Shown here: positions 16,563 through 24,014 of the stretch, one piece after another
Position numbering within the stretch: the stretch's first letter is position 1
Layout of the letters: each line of letters starts with the position of its first letter
Assembly: GCA_018222865.1 (NCBI GenBank)
Contig: JAAEZM010000006.1
Coordinates: 124,001-188,000, forward strand
Reading direction: 5' to 3'
Origin: Alphaproteobacteria bacterium
GTDB lineage: Bacteria; Pseudomonadota; Alphaproteobacteria; Caulobacterales; Maricaulaceae
DNA: 64,000 bases
Notes under the pieces: model-generated
Told to the model about the DNA's origin: nothing
Seen by the model: only the letters and a program-made list of their open reading frames with translations
The model's database searches: none
Translations under genes and position numbers: made by a program

Positions 16563-18698
16563 TTAGCGATTGCGATCTCCATTGCCATTATCGTCTTCGC
16601 TCTCCTCGCTGCCGCGAGAAAGATTGTTGAAAAGGCCCTGAAGCAAAAGCTCAGCCGGGTCGGGCTGGCTTTCTTCCTGAGTGTCCTCTCCGGATGGGGT
16701 GTCCTCCGCACTTTCATCGGAGCCGCCCAGACCAATCGCGTCCAGCAGGCTGTCACGCAAAATATCCTCCGGATCGCGGGACTGGCCATTTCCGCCTCCA
16801 AGTGCATTCGACAATGCGCTTGAAAGCAGGGCTTCGCCGACCGCTTCAGTATCAACGCCAACCGAGACATCATTGAAACCACCACGGATCCGGACCGGGA
16901 TCACCACGCCCTGGAGATCGGCTGAACCACCCTGACCTTCAATCGAGGCGACCAGACGCGGACGCAGGCGGTAATCAAGATATTGCTCGCCCAGATCCAC
17001 ATAACCGGCCCCACCCATGCGCAGGAGCGGGCTCAAAAGCGCGAGATCGCTATTCTCTGCGCGGCCAGCTGAAACGGTGAAGGATCCGGTCAGCGAGGAG
17101 AAGTCCGTCTGGGCCGCATCGCCTGTCGCCGCGGCGTCGGTATCATCGCTGGATGTGTCGGACTGGGCTTCACCGGATGTGCCGAAGAAACTCGACACAT
17201 TGCGGATCGTCTCGGCGACATTGATGCCGACAATCGCGCCATCCGCGAACCCGAAATTGCCGCGGCCGGACAACCCGCTCATGATCGCAGCCTGGCTGGA
17301 ACCCGCGCTTGAAACGTCTAGGAAGACGTCACCAGTGCCCATCAAGCGTTCAAACCCGGCAGCCGCCTGTAGGAAGGGCTGGGCATCCAGATCGTCGAGA
17401 TTGGCGACCAGGCGATAGGTCGGGCGGGCCGTGCGCGCATTGGCAATCACCTGGAAACTGCCCGTGCCCTGGTAAAGGTCGAAATTGGACAGGTTCGCAT
17501 CCAGGCGGCGATTGCGGAGATCCACATCCAGATCGACATTTTCGATATCGATATCGCCATATTCGAACAGGCCGACATTGAGATCGAGATCGGCATCCAC
17601 AAGGCCCAGTGAGGAAAGATCAATCTCCTCCGTGCTCCAGGGGGGCAGGCCGGCATTACTGCCGCCCGAATTGCCTTCTGCGGTCTCGGGCAGGTAGGGG
17701 GTGACATCAAGGCGCGGCAAGGTGAGATTGCCGGTGATGGCGGGGCGTGTTCCGCCCAGCGCGACCGCCAGCGAGCCATTGCCGGTTATTGCGTCAAAAG
17801 CGATGCTCTCGGCTGTCAGGGCGATCCGGCTTGCGCTGGCGCTGATCGGACCGCGCGCTGCAAAGCGCTGCATATTCTCGCCTGGCGGGAGCGGGGAGCC
17901 GGCGAAGGCCGCGAGCGTGCGCACGGACGGCACATCAATATCGATCCGCCCGTCAAACGCGAAATCGCTCGATTCCGGCAAATTGCCATCAAGTGAGGCG
18001 GTCAGCAGATTGCCGCCCAAGCTCAGGCTGAGCGGTGTTTGCGCGCCTTCAAAGACGCCGCGAACCGACCCGACCTCACCGGAGAAAGTAATGCGTTCGC
18101 CATCGGCTGCGAGTGAGCCATCCAGCGCCGCGGGCGCATCCAGGGAGGGCAGGGAGATCCCGAGTGTCAGCCCGGTGATCTCGCGGACCTCATTGCCATT
18201 GCGATAGATGATATGCGCGTTCTCGATGCGGACATCGCCAAAGGAAGCGTCAAAAGGCAGCGCGCCTGGTGTGCGTTCAAACGTCCCGCCGCTCGTGGGT
18301 GCGGGGGCATCAGGCGCGCGGAACGTCCAGTTATTGCCGGCGCGGCCCTGCTCCAGGCGAATCACGGGATCCACCAGAACAAATTCTGAGATCTCCACAT
18401 TGCGCGAGAGCAGCGGCAAAAGCTCCACACCGACGCGCAATTGCGCCATTTGCGCCATCGGCTCCTCGCCGAACCCGTCAGCATTGGCCAGGCGCACGTC
18501 ACGTGCGGTAAATTGCACGCTGGGCAGGATCTGGAAGGAAAGCTCCCCGGCCAGGTCCACCTCGCGGTTCAGCACGCGGCTGGCTTCCTGTGTCAGCCGG
18601 TCGCGATAGGTCTCGGCGGGTATCAAAACCGGGGCGACCAGGGCGAGGATCACCAGACCCAGGACGAGGATCAGCAGGAAGCGCAGAAGACGGAGCAT
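16563..18698 (-). CDS. AsmA-family envelope protein
   Basis: 711 residues. One N-terminal membrane anchor (LLRFLLILVLGLVILALVAP), an AsmA domain start (YRDRLTQEASRVLNREVDLAG), a long beta-rich middle and the C-terminal AsmA segment (VLISPLLRMGG-like, YLDYRLRPRLVA). AsmA-like proteins are inner-membrane-anchored periplasmic bridges linked to phospholipid transport or outer-membrane biogenesis. The C-terminal 60 residues are acidic and low in complexity. Start 18698 is favoured by GAGG six bases upstream; an ATG at 18710 adds four residues. Confidence 0.88.
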   Translation of the reverse strand: MLRLLRFLLILVLGLVILALVAPVLIPAETYRDRLTQEASRVLNREVDLAGELSFQILPSVQFTARDVRLANADGFGEEPMAQMAQLRVGVELLPLLSRNVEISEFVLVDPVIRLEQGRAGNNWTFRAPDAPAPTSGGTFERTPGALPFDASFGDVRIENAHIIYRNGNEVREITGLTLGISLPSLDAPAALDGSLAADGERITFSGEVGSVRGVFEGAQTPLSLSLGGNLLTASLDGNLPESSDFAFDGRIDIDVPSVRTLAAFAGSPLPPGENMQRFAARGPISASASRIALTAESIAFDAITGNGSLAVALGGTRPAITGNLTLPRLDVTPYLPETAEGNSGGSNAGLPPWSTEEIDLSSLGLVDADLDLNVGLFEYGDIDIENVDLDVDLRNRRLDANLSNFDLYQGTGSFQVIANARTARPTYRLVANLDDLDAQPFLQAAAGFERLMGTGDVFLDVSSAGSSQAAIMSGLSGRGNFGFADGAIVGINVAETIRNVSSFFGTSGEAQSDTSSDDTDAAATGDAAQTDFSSLTGSFTVSAGRAENSDLALLSPLLRMGGAGYVDLGEQYLDYRLRPRLVASIEGQGGSADLQGVVIPVRIRGGFNDVSVGVDTEAVGEALLSSALSNALGGGNGQSRDPEDILRDSLLDAIGLGGSDESAEDTPSGEDTQEESQPDPAELLLQGLFNNLSRGSEESEDDNGNGDRNR

Positions 18699-18849
18699 GG
18701 CGGGCCTCATTCAGACAAGTTCGCGTTGTTGATGACACTATCTACCCCAGATGACGATTTCTTGGCGAGACAGGACGAGGCCAAGCGGCTAATTTAATCG
18801 TGGAGAGATAGAGTGAGCTTCCGGTTTCGGAGGCGTTTAGGGGGATTAA

Positions 18850-19674
18850 ATGACGTCTAAGTCTTTAACTAAGCAAGATGAAAGCGCTGCGCGCCGCGAG
18901 ATCTTCAATCGTCGTGAAATGATTATCGCCTTGGCGGCCGGTTCGGCCGTGCCGTTCATGGCCGGCTGTGCTGATAATGCGGCCCTCGGTCGCAACCAGC
19001 TGCTGCTGATTTCCGATGATCAGCTCATGCATCTGTCCGATCAGGCCTGGTCAGACAGTCTCAGCCGTCAGCGCGTCTCGCGCGATCCGTCCTATACCCG
19101 CAGGCTCAATCGCGTGGGCGATCGTGTGGTTGCGGCGTCCGGACAGACGCATCTCAACTGGGAATTCGTTGTCTTTGATGATCCGACCGTCAATGCCTGG
19201 GTCCTGCCCAATGGCAAGGTTGGCTTCTATAAGGGCATTCTCGATATCATGGATACGGATGACCACATCGCCACGGTGATGGGGCATGAAGTAGGGCATG
19301 TCACCGGGCGCCACTCCGCCGAGCGCGCCAGCCAGCAATTGGCCGCCCAGGTGGGGATGGAGCTTCTGGCAACTGCCCTCGGCGCCAGCTCGAGCACGGC
19401 GCAATATAATGATGATATTGGCGCTGCGCTGGGTATGGGCGTCTCCTTGGGCATTCTTCTGCCCTATAGCCGCCAGCATGAGTATGAAGCGGACCGTCTC
19501 GGCGTCGATTACATGGTGGCCAGCCGCTATGACCCGCGCCAGGCGATTGATTTCTGGGTCGCCATGTCGACCCTGCACCAGGGCGGCCGCCTGGAATTCA
19601 TGTCCACTCACCCCTCAGACGATAACCGCATCGCAGCCATGCGCAGCCACATGCAGGCGAGAAGTTATATCTGA
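18850..19674 (+). CDS. M48-family metalloprotease, probable lipoprotein
   Basis: 274 residues. The zinc motif HEVGH with downstream glutamate (HEYEADRLGVDYM) marks an M48 peptidase (LoiP/BepA-like). The N-terminal hydrophobic stretch ends in FMAGC, a lipobox-like cysteine, but is preceded by a long charged N-region (about 22 residues) with twin arginine (NRREM), so a Tat-type lipoprotein signal is possible. It probably works in envelope protein quality control. Monocistronic. Confidence 0.9.
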   Translation: MTSKSLTKQDESAARREIFNRREMIIALAAGSAVPFMAGCADNAALGRNQLLLISDDQLMHLSDQAWSDSLSRQRVSRDPSYTRRLNRVGDRVVAASGQTHLNWEFVVFDDPTVNAWVLPNGKVGFYKGILDIMDTDDHIATVMGHEVGHVTGRHSAERASQQLAAQVGMELLATALGASSSTAQYNDDIGAALGMGVSLGILLPYSRQHEYEADRLGVDYMVASRYDPRQAIDFWVAMSTLHQGGRLEFMSTHPSDDNRIAAMRSHMQARSYI

Positions 19675-19732
19675 TTTTTGGCGGCTTCTCTGCGACGCCT
19701 CTGTTCGCTGAAGAGCCGCTTAACTCCGTGCC

Positions 19733-19801
19733 GCCCCACGCCCCCGGCCCAACCACCCGCACAGGGTACCCTCATGGGTGGTTGGGCCGGGGGCGTGGGG
19801 C
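19733..19801. repeat. 26-bp perfect inverted repeat
   Basis: The arms at 19733-19758 and 19776-19801 are exact reverse complements over 26 bp and strongly GC-rich. The 17-base loop contains the palindrome AGGGTACCCT. The right arm is also the start of the direct repeat that follows. Confidence 0.95.
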
Positions 19802-19956
19802 CGGTGTGGCCATGGCGGCTCGACCGGGGCGCTTGGTCGCAAAGCCGATCCGCCATCTCTCTAAGACCGTGGTTGGGCCGGGGGCGTGGGGCTGGTGCAG
19901 CCATGGCGGCTCAACCGGGGCGCTAGGCGGCACAGTGGATCCGCCATCCCGTCGCC
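19778..19956. repeat. Two tandem copies of a roughly 88-bp intergenic repeat
   Basis: Copy 1 at 19778-19865 and copy 2 at 19869-19956, offset 91 bp. The first 58 positions differ at only about five places (GTGGTTGGGCCGGGGGCG start, CCATGGCGGCT core), and both copies end in GATCCGCCATC. With the inverted arm to the left, this looks like an interspersed palindromic repeat family rather than a gene. The space from 19957 to the tRNA holds nothing I can identify. Confidence 0.85.
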
Positions 19957-20063
19957 CGTCGCTGCAAAACAACAGAAACCCGGCTTGCCAGATCAAGGGC
20001 ACGGCGCTAGTTTCCCGCGCCTCACGCCAAGGCGTTTATCGCCATGAGCCGTGAACCAAGCGT

Positions 20064-20140
20064 GCCGCCTTAGCTCAGTTGGTTAGAGCGCTAGATTGTG
20101 GATCTAGAGGTCTCCCGTTCGAACCGGGAAGGCGGTACCA
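20064..20140 (+). tRNA. tRNA-His (anticodon GTG)
   Basis: 77 bases including encoded CCA. Acceptor GCCGCCT pairs with AGGCGGT, giving a G1-U72 wobble. The D-arm is normal. The anticodon stem is CTAGA/TCTAG with loop TTGTGGA (anticodon GTG), and the T-arm is CCCGG/CCGGG around TTCGAAC-type bases. The base before position 1 is T and position 73 is A, so the usual histidine identity elements G-1 and C73 are absent, as reported for a clade of alphaproteobacteria. Confidence 0.97.
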
Positions 20141-20148
20141 TTTTTCTC
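20111..20148 (+). repeat. Left attachment site (within tRNA-His 3' end)
   Basis: 38 bp identical to 22986-23023. It starts in the T-arm (TCTCCCGTTCGAACC) and ends in the T-rich tail TTTTTCTC after CCA. Confidence 0.92.
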
Positions 20149-20300
20149 AATAAATACAAAAATTTACGCGATAATTCCGATTGCGCCAGATTGCCTGCGG
20201 GCAGACCATTTTACAGTTGAACCGTAAAATGAACCTATTTGGCATTTTTGTTTTGCCGCAAAATCAAGGCCTTGTTAAGCGCGAGCGGTAGACTGCCTAT
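20149..20300. other. Left end of the island, no gene; two inverted repeats
   Basis: AT-richer than the flanks. Contains CATTTTAC (20207-20214) with GTAAAATG (20224-20231), and TTTTGC-C-GCAAAA (20251-20263). Such repeats near an attachment site could be recombinase or directionality-factor sites; this is inference. Confidence 0.45.
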
Positions 20301-20537
20301 CTAGCGTTCTGAAGGCGTCCGTCTCGCTTGTTTGCGCCGCCAGCGTTCGAGCGCTTTGTCCGCATCTTCTACTGTCCAGCTTGATTCCGAGTGCGGTAAC
20401 GGGTTGAAGAACGTGAAGGTGACCTTGCCGGCTGGCAGCATCTCCAACGACCTTATAGGAAGCTCGCTTCGGTCAATTTCGCACAGCACTGTGTGAATTC
20501 TGTCCGACCTCACGTTGATCGCTTTGGTTCTCGGCAC
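20301..20537 (-). CDS. Small hypothetical protein of the island
   Basis: 78 residues from a GTG start, divergent from the three-gene operon. The sequence includes VTFTFFNPLPHSESSWTVED and a basic C-terminus (RWRRKQARR). No family recognised and no clear ribosome site. It could be a regulator or be spurious. Confidence 0.4.
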   Translation of the reverse strand: MPRTKAINVRSDRIHTVLCEIDRSELPIRSLEMLPAGKVTFTFFNPLPHSESSWTVEDADKALERWRRKQARRTPSER

Positions 20538-20652
20538 CGGCTTTCTGCTACGTTGATTGATAGAAACCCCGCAATTGTGCAGTTATTCGAGGAAGTTGTG
20601 GGTGAGCGAGAACTGTGTATCCTAAGTTGTTCTGACGGTTGAGGTTGTCGAT

Positions 20653-21498
20653 TTGGACTATTTCGCTTTCGTGCTTATGCCCTTCGATGAAAAATTCGAA
20701 GATACTTACAAGTTTGGAATTCAGGCGATAGCGGCCGAAAAAGGGATCCGTGCTGAACGGGTCGACGAGCAGACATTCTCTGAGCCAATCCTTGAGCGAA
20801 TATACAGACAGATCGATGCTGCAGATCTGATCATCGCAGACATGACTGGGCGAAACCCCAACGTTTTTTACGAGGTGGGGTATGCGCATGCTCGTGCGAA
20901 GTTGGTGGTTCTCCTAACTAGCGATGCGGCGGATATTCCGTTCGATCTTAAGCACCACAGGCACCTCATTTACGGTGGATCCATCAAGCAACTTACGCAA
21001 AAGCTCGGGGACGAGTTGTCTTGGTGCAAAGAGGAGTTGGTTAGACGAGCTGCATCACCTTATCTGGCTGTGTTGAAGTCTGCTTCCGGGAGTCTTGAAA
21101 AGAAGGGCGCCTGGCGAGACGAGGGCCAAGCGACGATTCAACTTGAATTGAAGAATGTCTCGGGTGCGCGCGGACCTGAGATTGATGCTGTTGTTGTGCA
21201 TACCGGTCCATCGTGGAGGTTTTCCTATAAAGGAGAGGAAGTGGATGCCGCCTCCTCGCCAAATGAGGGTTACGCTGAGCAGCATATTTTTCACCCTAGA
21301 CTTAAGCGGCTAGGGTCTGGGCAATCTATTCCTGTGCGGTTGCATGGAGTGAAGACTTTGTGGTCGAGTTTCGGAGAGGGGGGGCGACAAGAGGAGTACC
21401 GAATTAAGGGAGTTATGGAAGTCGAGTTCATGACCGATGCTGGATCGTTCTCAAACACTATTCAGTTGAACGTTCTATTCGACGAGATTCCTTTCTGA
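20653..21498 (+). CDS. Nucleoside 2-deoxyribosyltransferase/TIR-like effector candidate
   Basis: 281 residues. The N-terminal 120 residues have the Rossmann-like pattern of nucleoside-deoxyribosyltransferase/TIR-like nucleotide-binding proteins: FAFVLMPFDEKF, ERIYRQIDAADLIIADMTGRN and NPNVFYEVGYAHA with its conserved Glu, then KLVVLLT. Domains of this kind are common effectors in bacterial anti-phage signalling, where they bind or cleave nucleotides. Residues about 140-281 look all-beta and are unrecognised. The start is TTG 20653 with GAGG upstream. The stop overlaps the next ATG by one base (TGATG). Role is inference from fold and island context. Confidence 0.7.
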   Translation: MDYFAFVLMPFDEKFEDTYKFGIQAIAAEKGIRAERVDEQTFSEPILERIYRQIDAADLIIADMTGRNPNVFYEVGYAHARAKLVVLLTSDAADIPFDLKHHRHLIYGGSIKQLTQKLGDELSWCKEELVRRAASPYLAVLKSASGSLEKKGAWRDEGQATIQLELKNVSGARGPEIDAVVVHTGPSWRFSYKGEEVDAASSPNEGYAEQHIFHPRLKRLGSGQSIPVRLHGVKTLWSSFGEGGRQEEYRIKGVMEVEFMTDAGSFSNTIQLNVLFDEIPF

Positions 21499-22046
21499 TG
21501 AGCGACGCAACAGAACTTCATCACGCTTTGGCCCCCGCTTATGCTCGACTCGAGCAGGTCCGAGCCATCTGGGTCGACGCTTCAAAGAAATACTTTGAGC
21601 CAGCGAGTTTCCAGATTGCGCTTCAGCATTTGATTACTACGAGCCGCACGGTTTCCTTCGTCTTGCAAAAGCAAAAGGCGAACATCCCAAACTTTGATGA
21701 TTGGTACGAGCGGAAGCAGCTCGATTGGCGCGCTGATGATGTTATGCGATGGGCGGTGAATGCCAGAAACACGATCGAAAAAATTGGCGACCTGGAAACC
21801 TACAGTGAAGTCAGAGCGACTTTGATTGCGGGCCATGTTTTAGGTCCAGAGTCTATTTGGGTACCGGAACAAAAGTTCGGATTGCCCATAGATTTCTTGA
21901 AATCGATACCGACGAAGTATCTGTCAGCGCATGTTGTTGCTCACGGGCATCTGATCCTAGAGCGTCGGTGGGTCGCCAACACTCTCCCTGCGCATGGGCT
22001 TCTGGAGGCCATGTCTCATGTGATGCAAAACTCGCTTCGGCGCTAA
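21498..22046 (+). CDS. Unknown protein, second gene of the island operon
   Basis: 182 residues, mostly predicted helical (LHHALAPAYARLEQVRAIWV, YERKQLDWRADDVMRWAVNA). No signal peptide or membrane segment. I do not recognise the family. It is translationally coupled to the gene before it (one-base overlap) and followed 11 bases later by a third gene, so the three products probably act together. It may be a sensor or partner of the TIR-like protein. Confidence 0.65.
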   Translation: MSDATELHHALAPAYARLEQVRAIWVDASKKYFEPASFQIALQHLITTSRTVSFVLQKQKANIPNFDDWYERKQLDWRADDVMRWAVNARNTIEKIGDLETYSEVRATLIAGHVLGPESIWVPEQKFGLPIDFLKSIPTKYLSAHVVAHGHLILERRWVANTLPAHGLLEAMSHVMQNSLRR

Positions 22047-22057
22047 ACGAGGCGTCC

Positions 22058-22807
22058 GTGAACTTGGACGGAGACGGCGCGCACCAAGTAGAATGCAACC
22101 CGCCAATTATGAGCCCCCTTCTTATGGATCGGGCTCTCTATATCGCGCTCAATACAGGTGAAGAGATCGGTATGCGAACCCATCGCGTGCCGCCAGATGG
22201 CGCAGGGGTCCGGCGCAATTACGGGAAGGTGTTTCGCAAACTCGATTTTGGTCGAGTTGCGTCTGCTCGAACTCTTGATGAGGTTGCAGAGGCGTTCTTC
22301 AGGAACGCTCGCATAATACTAAAGCATGACGGGTATCATATTCCTTTGGCCGTCTTCCTTCGGGATAATGAGATCTTATCCATCGCCTCAGCCGAGTTTC
22401 CAAATAGAGGGTCGAAATACCTAGTCATAAGGGAGCTGGCCCATTATGCGTTGTCCCTCGGGGCAACTCAGTGCGTAATCGTTAGCGAGGCTTGGGCTGC
22501 GGAAGCGGCCAAGATGGAACCTGGTGAGTTTCCTGACACCGCCGAGGGCCGAGTTGAAATCCTTTCCCTCGTGGCTGCAGATAGTGACGGTCAAGCATTT
22601 CAGCTCACAGCGCCAATGAAACGAAGTTTGCTGAACAAGAAGAAGGTAAAAAAAATTGGTTTGACCGCTCGAAACGACCTTAAGGGAGTTTCTATTGTTG
22701 CGCCATTTCAGCAGCTTTGGGGGTGTCTAGATGTTGGTGCGGAGCCAGAGGAGGTTATCATCGGTGATGGCGCCGCTTCGGCCGCTGAACCCGACCCTAC
22801 GCCTTAA
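22058..22807 (+). CDS. Unknown protein, third gene of the island operon
   Basis: 249 residues from GTG 22058, chosen because GAGG lies five bases upstream and the start falls just after the previous stop; the open frame extends back to 21857 but would overlap the second gene by 190 bases. ATG codons at 22109 and 22124 are alternatives. Notable segments are FRNARIILKHDGYHIPLAVFL, ELAHYALSLGATQCVIVSEAW and GRVEILSLVAADSDG, an alpha/beta pattern. A Lys-rich patch (NKKKVKKI) lies about three-quarters through. Family not recognised. Confidence 0.6.
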   Translation: MNLDGDGAHQVECNPPIMSPLLMDRALYIALNTGEEIGMRTHRVPPDGAGVRRNYGKVFRKLDFGRVASARTLDEVAEAFFRNARIILKHDGYHIPLAVFLRDNEILSIASAEFPNRGSKYLVIRELAHYALSLGATQCVIVSEAWAAEAAKMEPGEFPDTAEGRVEILSLVAADSDGQAFQLTAPMKRSLLNKKKVKKIGLTARNDLKGVSIVAPFQQLWGCLDVGAEPEEVIIGDGAASAAEPDPTP

Positions 22808-22985
22808 AACCTGACCAAATTATCCGCAACCGATGTCCGGGAATTCCCATCGTTTTATCGAATCTTGGGGTCAGAAAATTTTGTCGAATTTTACAAGTGC
22901 TTGAACCAAAACGACCCATAAGTGCGGCATATTACAGCTAACTTATTGATAAATAAAGATCCAGACGTGTTTGCGCCTCTAGTCT
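22808..22985. other. Right end of the island, no gene
   Basis: AT-rich, without a supported frame. ATAAGT (22918-22923) and ACTTAT (22941-22946) form an inverted repeat about 40 bases before the right attachment site. Confidence 0.4.
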
Positions 22986-23725
22986 TCTCCCGTTCGAACC
23001 GGGAAGGCGGTACCATTTTTCTCTCTCATGCTCACCGCTTCCGGACCCTCGCTGATACCTTTCGCGAGCGTGCGTATCAGCAGGTAGAGACCGCAGAGTT
23101 CGGCGGTTTCTTCAACTGTTGCGAAGAGGTCGCGCGTCAGGTCGGGGTGGCCGAGATGGTCAGGGTCGATCTGGGCGATGTATTCGCCGGCAATGAGCTC
23201 GATACCGACAGCGCCGCTCAGGTAAATCGTGCCGGCAATCACGAGGCCCAGCGCCTGTTTGAACTGCAGTGAGAAAAACCAGCGCCACAGCGTGATCCCG
23301 GCCAGTATGACGATGATCAGATATGGGATTGGCCAGGCCGCATAGGGCAGGTTCTCCGTTCCAAGATAGAAGCGCATGGCCGCATCCACGCGCTCATGGA
23401 TTGAGGCGAACTCATCAATGGCCATCAAGGCGAGGGCAGTAGAGACGATCCACCAGCCACGATGCAGCCATCCACCCGGGATGGATCTGTGTGCACTGAG
23501 CCCGGCCAGGAGGCTGGCCCCCAAAAGCAGCAGGACTGAAAAGAGCGTGGGCAGGTTCTGTTCGCGATCAAGGTGCAGCAGCGTCACCACTCCCCAGCCA
23601 TCCTCGATGCCGGCGCCGTGAAGCAGGACGAGCGCAAAGGCATTGCCAAGACACAGCGCGATCAAGATCTGTTTGATAATCGTTTCTATCCGCGCCGGCG
23701 GGATTGCAAACGTGATGGGGGTCAT
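22979..23725 (-). CDS. Multi-spanning membrane protein of unknown function
   Basis: 248 residues with about six hydrophobic spans (ILIALCLGNAFALVLLHGAG, LFSVLLLLGASLLAGLSAH, WWIVSTALALMAIDEF, PYLIIVILAGITLWRWFF, LGLVIAGTIYLSGAVGIELI and a last one near ELCGLYLLIRTL) and acidic residues at the span edges (AIDEFASIHERVD). Start at ATG 23725, preceded by AAGGAG; the longer open frame to 23935 runs through regulatory DNA. The final 13 codons lie in the right attachment repeat. Before insertion the frame would have ended two codons further on, inside tRNA-His, so only the last residues changed. Confidence 0.7.
   Translation of the reverse strand: MTPITFAIPPARIETIIKQILIALCLGNAFALVLLHGAGIEDGWGVVTLLHLDREQNLPTLFSVLLLLGASLLAGLSAHRSIPGGWLHRGWWIVSTALALMAIDEFASIHERVDAAMRFYLGTENLPYAAWPIPYLIIVILAGITLWRWFFSLQFKQALGLVIAGTIYLSGAVGIELIAGEYIAQIDPDHLGHPDLTRDLFATVEETAELCGLYLLIRTLAKGISEGPEAVSMREKNGTAFPVRTGED
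22986..23023 (+). repeat. Right attachment site (duplicate of the tRNA-His 3' end)
   Basis: Exact 38-bp copy of 20111-20148 without the rest of a tRNA. The reverse strand of this repeat encodes the last codons of the membrane-protein gene ending at 22979. Confidence 0.92.
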
Positions 23726-23856
23726 GCACGGCTCCTTGGTCTGACTTAACGGAATAGCCTCACATTCGGGTCCGGTGGATGCGTGCGCGTGCCAGGACGT
23801 AAGTGACAGATAAAACGGGTGAAAACAGATCGATTGTCCTTGCCCGACTGGGCGGA

Positions 23857-23904
23857 TTGCAAAATGCGAGGCGGAGCGGCTCTTTTTGCAATCTGCAATC
23901 CGCA
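23857..23904. promoter_or_regulatory. Activator dyads upstream of the polysaccharide export operon
   Basis: TTGC-AAAAT-GCGA at 23857-23869 and TTGC-AATCT-GCAA at 23886-23898, the latter overlapping TGC-AATCC-GCA to 23904. The same dyad recurs at 32.8, 34.5 and 39.8 kb. They lie 71-118 bp before a -24/-12 promoter, the normal position for sigma-54 enhancers. Confidence 0.68.
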
Positions 23905-23926
23905 TCCTGCGACACACTCCACGGAG

Positions 23927-23953
23927 TGAATTCATAAGCGATTGAATTCATAA
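23927..23953. repeat. Direct repeat TGAATTCATAA between dyads and promoter
   Basis: Two exact 11-bp copies (23927-23937, 23943-23953) 16 bp apart, each containing the palindrome TGAATTCA. The position between enhancer and promoter suggests a second regulator or a bending site. Confidence 0.6.
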
Positions 23954-23974
23954 TGATTTAAGTGCGTGCGCGGC

Positions 23975-23990
23975 TGGCCCCTCGCTTGCG
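23975..23990 (+). promoter_or_regulatory. Sigma-54 (-24/-12) promoter of the polysaccharide export operon
   Basis: TGGCCCC-TCGC-TTGCG against TGGCACG-N4-TTGCA: GG and GC are correctly spaced (10 bases between) with 13 bases to the AGGAGG of the first gene. Confidence 0.72.
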
Positions 23991-24014
23991 GATCTATCCG
24001 TCAGGAGGTTCGCC

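Larger units (their letters stand above)
20111..23023. mobile_element. 2.9-kb genomic island inserted at the 3' end of tRNA-His, no integrase
   Basis: Bounded by perfect 38-bp direct repeats (20111-20148 and 22986-23023) made of the tRNA T-arm, acceptor, CCA and the next eight bases. The interior is visibly lower in GC: 60-base rows counted by hand gave about 50-53% inside and about 70% in a flanking row. It holds one small reverse-strand frame and a three-gene forward operon. No tyrosine recombinase, excisionase or transfer gene is present, so it was moved in trans or has lost its integrase. Confidence 0.88.

Noticed and set aside
20548-20889. 113-codon reverse frame opposite the TIR-like gene
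   Set aside because: It lies opposite the conserved N-terminal domain of a well-supported gene.
21857-22057. Upstream extension of the third island gene
   Set aside because: It would overlap gene 2 by 190 bases and use a TTG without ribosome site; GTG 22058 has GAGG and fits the spacing.
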